Shown: positions 24,050-32,467, counted from the first letter of the stretch. The stretch is 48,509 bases of DNA from Parachlamydiaceae bacterium (GCA_025451995.1 JANWJE010000135.1:1-48509), one strand, 5' to 3'. Translations and numbers: made by a program. The notes: generated by a model not told the origin, from the letters alone.

Positions 24050-24340
24050 ATGAATTGGCCAATAGCGATTAGTTACAATGATCCTGATCACTTATTTTTA
24101 AGCATGGTGAATGTATATATTGTAGGAATTTCCACGGCATTAGTATGTTTAGTCAATAAAGTAGCGTTAGAGGCTTTGCCCGTTAATAGCCAAATGATAA
24201 CTTCAATTAAAGAGTATAATATTGAAGTAGGCAAAACAGGAGTATATATAGCCGCTATTTCAATACTTGGTATCGTTGTTGGTGGTGTAAATTATATAAG
24301 GAATATGAAACAAATCAAACCCAAATTTGACAAAGATTAA
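24050..24340 (+). CDS. Small membrane protein, 96 aa
   Basis: Two hydrophobic segments (about residues 18-42 and 64-84) flank a short polar stretch. AAGG lies 10 bases before the ATG, and the gene follows the LOG gene by 15 bases, so it could be its operon partner. No family recognised. Ends 20 bases before a long palindromic element that may serve as terminator. Confidence 0.55.
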   Translation: MNWPIAISYNDPDHLFLSMVNVYIVGISTALVCLVNKVALEALPVNSQMITSIKEYNIEVGKTGVYIAAISILGIVVGGVNYIRNMKQIKPKFDKD

Positions 24341-24359
24341 ATTTATTAATACAATAAAT

Positions 24360-24530
24360 TTATAACGGAAGTTACACTTTTTGATGCAACGATTTTTGTT
24401 AGATTTTTGATTTTAAGCATTTTGCAGTTCGCGTAGTTGTGTTTGTAGACACTAAAAGCAAACTGCAAATATGCTTAAAATCAAAAAGATACAAAAAGCG
24501 GACCATCAAAAAGTGTAACTTCCGTTATAA
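24360..24530. mobile_element. Palindromic MITE-like element with TTATAACGGAAGTTACAC ends
   Basis: 171 bp. The outer arms TTATAACGGAAGTTACACTT and their exact complement at the right end extend over 27 bases (to TTTTTGATG). A second nested pair (TTGATTTTAAGCAT / ATGCTTAAAATCAA) and AACTGCAAA / TTTGCAGTT lie inside. No coding capacity. It separates two small genes. Confidence 0.8.
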
Positions 24531-24551
24531 AGCACAACCAAGGCAGGTGAT

Positions 24552-24833
24552 ATGAAAGAGAAAAAAAAAGATAAAAAAAGCGCCGAAGATTGGGTAGCAA
24601 TAGCTAGAAAATTCGGTGAGGATTGTGTCAAAATTCAACAAGAGAAGTCATTGAATATTCACGAAAAATTAGAAAAGCAAAAAGCTATCAGTGAAAAAAT
24701 GGCAAAACAGATTTCTAGTGATCCCCATCTATCCGATGAAGACAAAAAGCAAATGATTCAATCCATACATAGTTATTTGGATGAGTGTAAAGCAATGAAT
24801 GAAACACTGCAAAAGGCCGGCTTTGCTAAATAA
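24552..24833 (+). CDS. Small charged helical protein, 93 aa
   Basis: Lysine- and glutamate-rich, fully helical (EKLEKQKAISEKMAKQISSD), no membrane segment. GGCAGGTG precedes the ATG. No family recognised. It sits between two palindromic elements. Confidence 0.5.
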   Translation: MKEKKKDKKSAEDWVAIARKFGEDCVKIQQEKSLNIHEKLEKQKAISEKMAKQISSDPHLSDEDKKQMIQSIHSYLDECKAMNETLQKAGFAK

Positions 24834-24854
24834 CAAAAGGGACAAAAGGGACTA

Positions 24855-24943
24855 AGGGACTGTGAAACAATAACCTGCACGATCGTTCAACCGCGGGAGC
24901 TTTCGCGTTGTCCAATCGTACAGGTTATTGTTTCACAGTCCCT
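24855..24943. mobile_element. Palindromic element, family P, short form
   Basis: Arms AGGGACTGTGAAACAATAAC and its complement pair over 23 bases and on to AC(C)GAT/ATCGT; the loop contains GTTCAACCGCGGGAGCTTTC, the same asymmetric core as in the longer copies at 28686, 36991, 36348 and 43078. An outer pair GGGACAAAAG (24839-24848) and CTTTTGTCCC (24963-24972) extends the palindrome. Confidence 0.7.
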
Positions 24944-24979
24944 AAAGCGACTTTAGTTTTTTCTTTTGTCCCTAGATTA

Positions 24980-25663
24980 TCATCTCCTCGTCTTTGCCGC
25001 TGGAAAAAGTGGCTTATCAGCAACCGTGGTCGGATCATAGACCCTAGTCACTGCAGGGAAAGAACTCGCCGAGGAAAGTGGCTTATCAGCAACTGTGGTC
25101 GGATCATACACTCTACTCACAGCAGGGAAAGAACTCACGGGTGTTCGATATGAAGTTGCAGAGAAAGAAGGAAAAGGCCCTGGGCTGACAACACCCCTTC
25201 CCGACTTACCTCGAGTTGTATGATGACTCATGTGTCTTTCAGAATAAAAGCTATCGGCATAATGAGGATTGGCATAGCTATGTTGCGGAGTTATAAACTC
25301 TCTTTTTTTAAACAAATTATCCCAAAAATTTTCTCTAAAAACAGGCGGAACAATATGTACGCTTGGCGGCGATGCTGGGGCATGGGCTGGCATTGGCAAA
25401 CTCACATGCGGAGCTGTAGCATGATGATGGTGCGTATGTGGCTTAGAACATAATTTGCTGATTAGCCAGGTGATTGCAATTCCCCCAGCAGTGCATCTGA
25501 AAATCGTTGCGAGCATGGGGTTTGAGTGCTCATATTGATTTGCAACCAATAGCGAAAGAGCGCTTAATGCAATAGCTAAGATTGAGTCTTGATGATTTGC
25601 ATGTGCGTGTGGTGCCTCATCGTGCGAAGGGCTTGTAAACATTGAAGGGAAAAAGGTAACCAT
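24980..25663 (-). CDS. His/Pro-rich protein with repeated C-terminus, 227 aa
   Basis: Start at 25663 is supported by AAGGAG five bases upstream. A hydrophobic stretch covers about residues 26-68, followed by HTHHHH, proline-rich and serine-rich regions. Near the end SFPAVSRVYDPTTVADKPL and SFPAVTRVYDPTTVADKPL form two near-identical units of about 24 residues. The last residues LFPAAKTRR match motifs in the next gene. No family recognised; the look is of a secreted or inclusion-associated protein of this lineage. Confidence 0.55.
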   Translation of the reverse strand: MVTFFPSMFTSPSHDEAPHAHANHQDSILAIALSALSLLVANQYEHSNPMLATIFRCTAGGIAITWLISKLCSKPHTHHHHATAPHVSLPMPAHAPASPPSVHIVPPVFRENFWDNLFKKREFITPQHSYANPHYADSFYSERHMSHHTTRGKSGRGVVSPGPFPSFSATSYRTPVSSFPAVSRVYDPTTVADKPLSSASSFPAVTRVYDPTTVADKPLFPAAKTRR

Positions 25664-25681
25664 ATACACTCCTTAGGGGTT

Positions 25682-25978
25682 TTATCTTTTTTCTGCAGCT
25701 GCAAATAATTGAGGTTCCTGTTTGACAACTTTTTTGACCAGAGGTGCTGGCGCCGGCAAAACTTTTGGAAATGGACGCGGCACGGTACTTGGAGCAGTAG
25801 GATCAGCATCTACTTTTGCAACTTTCGGGAATGCTTTAGTTGCTTGCTGAGGCGGACAACTAATCGTAGGGATCCTTTCGGATCCCAAAATTGAATGATT
25901 TGTAACAGCTGTTTTTGATGAATTCTCATCTGACCTAGTTTTTGCAGCTGCAAATAAATTTTGATTTAAGGGTTGCAT
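25682..25978 (-). CDS. Short Pro/Lys-rich protein with LFAAA motifs, 98 aa
   Basis: Contains LFAAAKTR at residues 8-15 and LFAAAEKR at the very end. The neighbour at 24980-25663 ends with LFPAAKTRR. Between the motifs the sequence is proline-, alanine- and valine-rich and probably disordered. GAGG precedes the ATG by about six bases. No family recognised; it lies between two genes of the same strand with short spacers, so the three form an operon. Confidence 0.5.
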   Translation of the reverse strand: MQPLNQNLFAAAKTRSDENSSKTAVTNHSILGSERIPTISCPPQQATKAFPKVAKVDADPTAPSTVPRPFPKVLPAPAPLVKKVVKQEPQLFAAAEKR

Positions 25979-25988
25979 AGTTTACCTC

Positions 25989-26675
25989 CTATTCCACAGG
26001 GTAACCATAAAAACTTACTAAGCTATAAGAGACTCCTTGAAGATCGACATTGATAAAAATATGTGGATATTTTTCCGTGCGCCAATTGTTATTTACCCCA
26101 ACTAAAATTCTTTGACCTATTCTCATTTTTGCGAAATTCGCATCGGGTGCGATTTGCCAAACAGTATCATCGCTAAGAAGGATGAGTCTTTCATATGGCT
26201 GAATATTAGTAATGCGAAAGGTATTGGCACCCATTGGCAAAGGGGGATAAATAAGGTTTGCTTCAACCGCTTGATTTGTTGTCCGATTGTATAAGACATA
26301 ATTGTATCCCGAAAACCAAGAAATGCATGGCTTTATCCAAATATCATCACTTTGAACCCAGTAAAGCACTTTTTGACGACCGGATCTTTCGATTTCCCAC
26401 TTTGAAGCGTCATGCAATTGCACAATATCGCCAATATCTGAAAAAGCAACCAAATGATAATAACCGTCATTTTGGATTCTTTGAAGATAATATGCATCGT
26501 TATAGGAATTTCTGCCAAATATAGAATCAGCTATAAGAATATTTGAATATTCTTCTGAAATAGACTCTTCTTGAATTGACTTAATTTTTGGGAACTCCTG
26601 AATTTCATCTGCTATTGTAAGAGATGATAAAGAAAAGCTAATAGCAACATAAGCTAACATTTTTTTTAAGAACAT
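25989..26675 (-). CDS. Secreted hypothetical protein, 228 aa
   Basis: Start at 26675 follows GAGGAG. Signal peptide MFLKKMLAYVAISFSLSSLT with likely cleavage after TIA-D. The mature part is rich in Tyr, Ile and Trp and looks beta-rich (VLYWVQSDDIWIKP, LLSDDTVWQIAPDANFAKMR). No family recognised. First gene of the operon with the two LFxAA-motif genes. Confidence 0.6.
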   Translation of the reverse strand: MFLKKMLAYVAISFSLSSLTIADEIQEFPKIKSIQEESISEEYSNILIADSIFGRNSYNDAYYLQRIQNDGYYHLVAFSDIGDIVQLHDASKWEIERSGRQKVLYWVQSDDIWIKPCISWFSGYNYVLYNRTTNQAVEANLIYPPLPMGANTFRITNIQPYERLILLSDDTVWQIAPDANFAKMRIGQRILVGVNNNWRTEKYPHIFINVDLQGVSYSLVSFYGYPVE

Positions 26676-26767
26676 AACACTCCTCAATTGAATATTTTTT
26701 TATCCATAAGAATAGGAGAAAAGATTAAAAGAAAATAAAGAAATAATAAATATATGACAAAAAAGAA

Positions 26768-28132
26768 TCATTCTTCTCGACTGAATTGGTGGCCTTGAGC
26801 AATGAGTGAATCAATATAAGTTAAATCGAAATCTGCATTGATGAACTGTGGATCCTCAAGCATATAGCGGTGAAAGTCAATCGTTGAATAAACTCCTCCA
26901 ATGTGAAATTCGCGCAGAGCTCTTTTGCCTATAGCAATAGCTTCAGAGCGGTCTTTCCCCTTTACGATTAATTTAGCTATCATCGAATCGTAATTAGGCG
27001 GAATAGTGTAACCTGAATAGCAAGCACTATCGACCCTTACTGACGGTCCACCGGGTGGAAGGTAATATTCAAGCTTTCCGGGAGAAGGAGTAAAATTTTG
27101 CAAAGGATTTTCAGCATTAATTCTAAATTGGATGACATGTCCCAAAAATGAAATATCTTTTTGTTTATATTTGAGTTTCGCCCCTTGTGCAATTTTAAGC
27201 TGTTCAATGACAAGATCGACACCAGTTAATTCTTCTGTCACTGTATGTTCTACTTGGATCCTTGTATTCACTTCCATAAAATAGAAGTTTTGATCTTTAT
27301 CTAATAAAAATTCGACAGTTCCTGCTGAAAAGTAATTCGCTTCCTTGACAACGTTGACAGCTGCTTGTCCAATTTTTTGGCGTAAATTCGGAGATAAAAC
27401 AGGACTCGGCGCTTCTTCAATTAACTTTTGACGTCTTCTTTGTGTTGTGCAATCTCTTTCACCTAAGTGGATATAATTTCCATATTTATCGCCTAAAACC
27501 TGAACTTCAATATGTCGTGGATTTAAAATCATTTTTTCCAAATAAACATCTGGATTTCCAAAACTGACTTCCGCTTCTGTGCGAGCGGCAGCGAATTGCC
27601 TGGTAAATTCCCCTTCATCGTTTGCAATTCTAATGCCCTTTCCTCCGCCTCCAGCTACTGCTTTAATAAAAATGGGGAAGCCTAATTCTTTAGCATCCTG
27701 CAAGGCAGATTTTAGATCTGTAACAACCCCGTTTGACCCCGGGATAACAGGGCATTTTGCGGCTTTAGCAGTGGCTTTTGCTTTGGCTTTATCGCCTAGG
27801 AGAGCGATCGCATTTGGAGATGGCCCAATAAAATTTAGACCGCAACTTTCACAAATCGAGGCAAATTTGGCATTTTCGCTCAAAAAACCGTAACCCGGAT
27901 GAATCGCGTCGGCTCCCGTAATTTCACATGCCGAGAGAATGTTTGGTATTTTAAGATAAGATTTGTGCGATGGAGCTTCACCAATACAAATGGCCTCATC
28001 AGCATGAAGAACATGCAATGCTTCAGCATCAGCTTGAGAATAAACCGCAACCGTTTGTAGTCCTAAATCATGACAGGCGCGAATAATCCGTACAGCTATT
28101 TCTCCACGGTTAGCAATCAATACTTTTTGCAT
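26768..28132 (-). CDS. accC: Acetyl-CoA carboxylase biotin carboxylase subunit AccC, 454 aa
   Basis: Starts MQKVLIANRGEIAVRIIRAC, the classic N-terminus. The ATP-grasp loop is AVAGGGGKGIRIAND, and the active site appears in FMEVNTRIQVEHTVTEELTG. Length equals that of E. coli AccC (449). The enzyme carboxylates biotin on AccB with ATP and bicarbonate for fatty-acid synthesis. It lies 16 bases downstream of accB, as in Chlamydia. Confidence 0.97.
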   Translation of the reverse strand: MQKVLIANRGEIAVRIIRACHDLGLQTVAVYSQADAEALHVLHADEAICIGEAPSHKSYLKIPNILSACEITGADAIHPGYGFLSENAKFASICESCGLNFIGPSPNAIALLGDKAKAKATAKAAKCPVIPGSNGVVTDLKSALQDAKELGFPIFIKAVAGGGGKGIRIANDEGEFTRQFAAARTEAEVSFGNPDVYLEKMILNPRHIEVQVLGDKYGNYIHLGERDCTTQRRRQKLIEEAPSPVLSPNLRQKIGQAAVNVVKEANYFSAGTVEFLLDKDQNFYFMEVNTRIQVEHTVTEELTGVDLVIEQLKIAQGAKLKYKQKDISFLGHVIQFRINAENPLQNFTPSPGKLEYYLPPGGPSVRVDSACYSGYTIPPNYDSMIAKLIVKGKDRSEAIAIGKRALREFHIGGVYSTIDFHRYMLEDPQFINADFDLTYIDSLIAQGHQFSREE

Positions 28133-28148
28133 AAATTAAAGGTCTCTT

Positions 28149-28649
28149 CTACTCGGTGATACGGAAAAGTTTAGTTCCAAATTCTACTGGTTGACCAGAT
28201 TCTATCAATACTTCCGCGATGATTCCAGTGATGTTTGCTTTTATTTCATTCATCACTTTCATTGCTTCAATAATACAAACAACAGTAGATTTTTCAACCT
28301 TATCCCCCACTTTAACAAAGGATGGATCTTCTGGTGATGGGGCAGAATAAAATGTACCAACCATTGGAGAGGTGACATAGAGACTTGCAATATCCCCTTT
28401 TTCAATTTCTTGAGTATGTGTTCGAGCCGGCATCTCAGAGCCTCTTGACAATGCCTGATCTGTGCGGCTCCATCCAGGTGCCTGATTGAAGGCTTCTTCA
28501 GAATAATCAAGCTGAGGATCAGTACATCTTCCAAATTTTACATCATCTCTTTCAAGAATTAATTCAAAATTTTCTTTTTTTAAAGTGATTCGTTTTATGC
28601 CCGTTCGCCCCATGGCTGTCATTAATTCTTTGATTTGCTTTAATTCCAC
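28149..28649 (-). CDS. accB: Biotin carboxyl carrier protein AccB, 166 aa
   Basis: A GTG start at 28649 with AGAGG seven bases upstream is preferred to the longer frame from 28727, whose first codons fall in a palindromic element. The N-terminal segment VELKQIKELMTAMGRTGIKR is normal for AccB. After a linker, TSPMVGTFYSAPSPEDPSFV begins the biotinyl domain and EAMKVMNEIKA carries the biotin-accepting lysine. The protein shuttles carboxybiotin between AccC and the carboxyltransferase. Confidence 0.93.
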   Translation of the reverse strand: MELKQIKELMTAMGRTGIKRITLKKENFELILERDDVKFGRCTDPQLDYSEEAFNQAPGWSRTDQALSRGSEMPARTHTQEIEKGDIASLYVTSPMVGTFYSAPSPEDPSFVKVGDKVEKSTVVCIIEAMKVMNEIKANITGIIAEVLIESGQPVEFGTKLFRITE

Positions 28650-28685
28650 TATTATTACCTCTTTTGTTTCTGCATACTTGTCATT

Positions 28686-28845
28686 ATACTGCTTCCTGCT
28701 GAATCTTGGACTTTTGGGCTGCTTCAAAGCCCCGGGGTTGAGAGATCGTAAGAGGCATTGTAACCTATACTATGCCTCTTACGATCTCTCAACCGCGGGG
28801 CTTTCAAGCTAGCCCAAAATTCCAATATTCAACTGGAAGCAGTAT
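28686..28845. mobile_element. Palindromic element, family P, copy A
   Basis: 160 bp between accB and the DUF924 gene. Ends ATACTGCTTCC and GGAAGCAGTAT; then GAATCTTGGACTTTTGGGCT pairs imperfectly with AGCCCAAAATTCCAATATTC, the core CCCCGGGGTTGA pairs with TCAACCGCGGGG, and the inner stem GAGATCGTAAGAGGCAT pairs exactly with its complement. It supplies the last codons and stop of the DUF924 gene. Confidence 0.85.
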
Positions 28846-29674
28846 TGAGATAGACAGTTTCTTCAGGGGTCGATTTTCTTCTCATTAATGAATTTCGAGA
28901 AGGGAAACGACCAAATCGAGAAATCGTTTTTTCCGAACGGAGTGCCTCTTGCAAAAATTCATAAACTTCTGGTTTTAAAACATCTGGGGAATCAAAAAAT
29001 AATTGCCGGTATTTTGCAACACCCAGTTGTTGTGCTCTTAAATCTTCAGAATGAATCAATGGCAAATAGAAGAAGAGCCGTTCAATTGGATAGAGTCTCT
29101 TATCATCCTCTTTTTGAATTCCTTCAATAGTTAATGCTTTTGCCATAGGATCTGAAATAAATTGTTGCGCCTGGCCACTGTAGATAAAACGAGGAAATGA
29201 ATCGAGAAGTAGAATGAGTGCCAACCTGCCTCTCCCTGTTTCACGCCAACTGTTGTATTGCCCTTTCCTAGCATTGACAACATCTTGGCTAAAAATTAAA
29301 AAATCTCTTTCGCTTTCTGCAGAATAGCTAAACCAAAGTGCGAATTTATCTTCAGGAACATAATCACCCGCTGGGAGTGTCCCAAACCAAAAATTTAATA
29401 TCTTTGTGATCGGATCAACCTCTTTTTCATCCTTCGAATTTTCTGATTCAGTTTGTTTTGGAGGCTGGATTGGAACTTCTTGCCCGGGAGGGGTTTCTTC
29501 TGTAGGTTCAATGGGAGGGCGAAGAGAGGGAGGGATAAGCGGCTGTGTTGGCACAATTAATCTTTTTGGCGGAATAGGATCGGGAACGGTAGGTCCTATT
29601 GAAATGGCTTGTTCTTGCCCGGATAAGGAAGAGAGAATAAAAAAATTAATAAGATATCCGAGTTTTTTATTCAT
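28829..29674 (-). CDS. Secreted DUF924-family protein with Pro-rich N-terminus, 281 aa
   Basis: Residues 1-25 form a signal peptide (LINFFILSSLSGQEQ). Residues about 28-85 are proline-rich. From about 90 on the DUF924 family can be followed: ILNFWFG, GRLALILLLDSFPRFIYSGQ, RLFFYLPLIHSEDL, ISRFGRFPSRNSLMRRKSTP. DUF924 proteins are all-helical with unknown function and normally cytoplasmic, about 180 residues; export and the long linker are unusual. The stop lies in the palindromic element. It starts five bases after efp and splits the usual efp-accB neighbourhood. Confidence 0.8.
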   Translation of the reverse strand: MNKKLGYLINFFILSSLSGQEQAISIGPTVPDPIPPKRLIVPTQPLIPPSLRPPIEPTEETPPGQEVPIQPPKQTESENSKDEKEVDPITKILNFWFGTLPAGDYVPEDKFALWFSYSAESERDFLIFSQDVVNARKGQYNSWRETGRGRLALILLLDSFPRFIYSGQAQQFISDPMAKALTIEGIQKEDDKRLYPIERLFFYLPLIHSEDLRAQQLGVAKYRQLFFDSPDVLKPEVYEFLQEALRSEKTISRFGRFPSRNSLMRRKSTPEETVYLNTASS

Positions 29675-29679
29675 CCCGA

Positions 29680-30231
29680 CTAGACCCTTTGAATGTACTC
29701 TTCACTTTTGGTATCTACTTTGATAATGTCTCCTGTTTCTATGAAAGGAGGGACATCTATTTTAGCACCTGTTTCTAATAATGCAATTTTGCCTCCTCCC
29801 CCTTCTTTATCATCCTCGGTCTGAGTTTTGGCAACCATTAACTCTAAAAATTGGGGAAGCTCGACAGCAAAAATTGTTTCACCATAAAAAAACGCTTTTA
29901 ATTCAACCCCTTCTTTTAAAAAGTTAACCTTATTTCCTACAATATTCATTGGAACTAGCACTTGGTCGAGATTGACAACATCTAAAAATAAATATTCTTC
30001 ACCTTCTAAATAGAGATATTCCAAACGGCGCTCAATAAGAGAAACATCTTTTATAGGTTGATTAAGTTTAAAATTTTTTTCTATTGTTTCATGTGTGCCT
30101 AAATCTTTCAACTTTGCTTTGATGAAGGGTGTTCCCTTAGGAACCGTGACTTTTACACTTGATTCCACTCGATAGAGCTTGTTTCCTATAGAGATTGTCA
30201 TGCCTGGATTTAATTGATTGCTGGTCGCCAT
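29680..30231 (-). CDS. efp: Translation elongation factor P (variant), 183 aa
   Basis: Three-domain EF-P: the KOW-like domain begins with NQLNPGMTISIGNKLYRVES, and the tip loop reads VPKGTPF with Lys32 in place of the usual PGKGxAF loop that carries the modified lysine. The OB domains follow (VPMNIVG, LKAFFYGETIFAVELPQFLE, ETGAKIDVPPFIETGDIIKV). A short acidic insert (TEDDKEGGGG) interrupts domain II/III. EF-P relieves ribosomes stalled at polyproline. Chlamydiae carry two EF-P paralogs; this is the divergent one linked to rpe and accB. Confidence 0.92.
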   Translation of the reverse strand: MATSNQLNPGMTISIGNKLYRVESSVKVTVPKGTPFIKAKLKDLGTHETIEKNFKLNQPIKDVSLIERRLEYLYLEGEEYLFLDVVNLDQVLVPMNIVGNKVNFLKEGVELKAFFYGETIFAVELPQFLELMVAKTQTEDDKEGGGGKIALLETGAKIDVPPFIETGDIIKVDTKSEEYIQRV

Positions 30232-30246
30232 AAGTCCTTCTATTCA

Positions 30247-30972
30247 TTAATTTGTAATTGCTTGGCGCATGTCTCTAATTGCGCTTTTCATATCCGAAGA
30301 ATGATATAAACTCGTGCCTGCTACAATGATATTTGCACCTGCTTCAACGCATTGACCCACATTGTTAATCGTTATTCCCCCATCGACTTGAATATCAAAA
30401 GGAGGCAGTTCATTGTCTGAAGATTCTTTATTTTTAAGGGTAATTCCACCGGCTCGAATATTCAGTTGATCGCATAAATTTCTAGTAAATCTTACTTTAT
30501 TTAACACTTCATCATTAAATGATTGCCCTCCAAAACCCGGATTGACTGTCATTAATAAAATCATATCGCATTTATCTAAATAACGAGGAATTAATGACAA
30601 TGAAGTTTCCGGATTGAATGCAAGACCCGCTTTGATATTGCACTTTCTTATATAGTGAAGTGTTTCTTCCACATCTTCTGTAGCCTCTAAATGAAAGGTG
30701 ATGTTATCTGCACCCGCCTCAACAAAGCGCTCCACATAATCAAAGGGATTATAAATCATCAAATGCACATCTAAAAAAATATCAGTCGCTCTGTTAATCG
30801 CTGCGACCACTTGATGGCCCATTGTTAGGTTGGGGACGAAATGACCATCCATAATATCGAGATGGAGCCAATCGGCTCCTGCATCTTCGGCTTTTTTTGC
30901 TTCATCGGCTAGGTAGCCAAAGTTTCCAGCCAATATCGAAGGAGCAATTTTAATTTCTGCTTTCTTTTTCAT
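30247..30972 (-). CDS. rpe: Ribulose-phosphate 3-epimerase, 241 aa
   Basis: IAPSILAGNFGYLADEAKKA, LHLDIMDGHFVPNLTMG with the catalytic Asp and metal-binding His, MTVNPGFGGQSF, and VDGGITINN are the four rpe signatures of the TIM barrel. The enzyme interconverts ribulose 5-phosphate and xylulose 5-phosphate. A loop of about 15 residues (AGGITLKNKESSDN) is longer than usual. First gene of the rpe-efp cluster. Confidence 0.96.
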   Translation of the reverse strand: MKKKAEIKIAPSILAGNFGYLADEAKKAEDAGADWLHLDIMDGHFVPNLTMGHQVVAAINRATDIFLDVHLMIYNPFDYVERFVEAGADNITFHLEATEDVEETLHYIRKCNIKAGLAFNPETSLSLIPRYLDKCDMILLMTVNPGFGGQSFNDEVLNKVRFTRNLCDQLNIRAGGITLKNKESSDNELPPFDIQVDGGITINNVGQCVEAGANIIVAGTSLYHSSDMKSAIRDMRQAITN

Positions 30973-30991
30973 TAATTTCCATGCAATCTAT

Positions 30992-31047
30992 TAGACCTCT
31001 TGCATCATTCCATTTATTTGCTAAAATGGAATGATGCAAGAGGTCTA
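30992..31047. mobile_element. Minimal AGACCTCTT palindrome, 56 bp
   Basis: TAGACCTCTTGCATCATTCC and its complement flank a 16-base centre (ATTTATTTGCTAAAAT) that is itself nearly symmetrical. Sequence matches the right end of the element at 17795-17951. Lies between rpe and the porin. The remaining bases up to 31180 hold a hairpin ACAGCCTGAGGCTGT without a usable T-run. Confidence 0.8.
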
Positions 31048-31180
31048 TTGTAGAATATCCCTTTATTAATACCTTGATTTTTTCTCAAAGTCAAGGATTA
31101 ACCCTGACTTTACGATTTATGATACAGCCTGAGGCTGTGAAAAAATAGACTTCTTGGGATTTTACCTTCAAAAGAGTCTA

Positions 31181-32467
31181 TTAAAAAAGAGCGATCACTC
31201 TTGATGTTGCAGCAAAGGCACTATTAAGATGTTTATGCGCTGCTGGCTTGGGGATATAGCTAAGAGCAGATTCAAAAAAAATATTTTTGTTAATATAGCT
31301 TTGATAATAGCCTTGGATTAAACATTCTTTTTTTCGGACGAATAAATGAGAATTAAGCCTCGATAAGGCTATTCCCAAACCAAAAGAATCGTTAGGTCTA
31401 TGGGGTATTAAACCAAAAAAAGTAAGTCCGGCACCAAAATATTTATTAATAGGCAATGTTTTTGAGCGATGTATGCCAGCTTGCACAAAACCGACTAATC
31501 CGCTGTTGTCATTTTCGTTGCGCTTCCATAGCCTTTGAGTACAAAAAAAGTAGAGCCCTGGAGCTCCTTTTTGTTCAATATTATTTCCAACAGTTAATTT
31601 TCCTGATTGATACCAAGCTCCGAAGGCTATTTTTCCTGCCATTTTTTTCCATGAAAAACCAGTCTCAGCAATATGAAAATAGTACCCATTAAATTCAGGA
31701 CCTCTTAATCCAGTTTGTTTTCCTCTAGCTAGATTACCATCATAGACGCCATATGATAAGTAATAAGATTCTACAGGAAGATAATTAATGGTTATTCCAT
31801 AAGCAGAGTTATAATACCCAGGAAGAACACCAAGTAACGTTGGATTGATAAATATGGGAGTATAAATTAACCCTGTGGTTGAAGTAATCGATGAGTTTTC
31901 ATCCGACAAATGTACAGGGTGCATGATATTGTTAAAGTCATAGGATGGAACGCTTTTTCCAACACGAATTACAATTTCTTTACTCAATAATTCTTGGCGA
32001 ATCCAAAACTGATATAACTCAAATCGATTTAATGGAGGAAGGCCCGGAAGATTATTATATTCTTGCACACATCCAGCTTCCTTATTAGTCTGCCTTCCAT
32101 CAAATCTAAGGCATTCAATGCCGACAAGGCCCCCTTTCCAATTAAATTTTTTCTCAAGATCAATATTCAAACTAATCTGCAAAAGATTGTTTCCGCTCCA
32201 CTTATGCGGTTGGCTACCCCCTGAGATTAAATAATTGATGTCTGGGATCCAAAGTCCACCCAATCGGATGCCGTCTTCTTTTTTAAATCCGAACCATTTT
32301 CCCAAATCGCCGGTTCCTGTCATTTTATTATCAGCAGCGGGATTTGCACTCACACTGTCTATTTCACCATGTTTCTCAGTTGATCCCCTTTTGAGATAAG
32401 TATCCTCGTTACCGTAAATGGAAAAAAAAGATAAAAAGGCTAATAAAAAAAATGTCATAAAAATCAT
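31181..32467 (-). CDS. OprB-like outer-membrane porin, 428 aa
   Basis: Signal peptide at residues 1-18. The mature protein starts with GTGDLGKWFGFKKEDGIRLG and shows the alternating aromatic strands of a beta-barrel, with features of the carbohydrate-selective porin OprB family (GLVGIECLRFDGRQ, RFELYQFWIRQELL, RVGKSVPSYDFN, and a final aromatic residue, IALF). It should allow diffusion of small solutes across the outer membrane. Its start overlaps the upstream esterase stop by four bases. Confidence 0.82.
   Translation of the reverse strand: MIFMTFFLLAFLSFFSIYGNEDTYLKRGSTEKHGEIDSVSANPAADNKMTGTGDLGKWFGFKKEDGIRLGGLWIPDINYLISGGSQPHKWSGNNLLQISLNIDLEKKFNWKGGLVGIECLRFDGRQTNKEAGCVQEYNNLPGLPPLNRFELYQFWIRQELLSKEIVIRVGKSVPSYDFNNIMHPVHLSDENSSITSTTGLIYTPIFINPTLLGVLPGYYNSAYGITINYLPVESYYLSYGVYDGNLARGKQTGLRGPEFNGYYFHIAETGFSWKKMAGKIAFGAWYQSGKLTVGNNIEQKGAPGLYFFCTQRLWKRNENDNSGLVGFVQAGIHRSKTLPINKYFGAGLTFFGLIPHRPNDSFGLGIALSRLNSHLFVRKKECLIQGYYQSYINKNIFFESALSYIPKPAAHKHLNSAFAATSRVIALF

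Noticed and set aside
24908-25453. Plus-strand frames in the region of the His/Pro-rich gene
   Set aside because: Arg/Ser/Trp-rich composition is the reverse complement of the repeated unit; the minus-strand gene has a good ribosome binding site.
28650-28727. Longer accB starting at 28727
   Set aside because: The first codons lie in a family P palindromic element and the same residues (KQPKSPRFS) appear at another copy; a GTG with AGAGG at 28649 gives the normal AccB N-terminus.
31115-31150. ACAGCCTGAGGCTGT hairpin as terminator of the porin
   Set aside because: On the minus strand the hairpin is not followed by a T-run; the A-run on the plus strand is on the wrong side.
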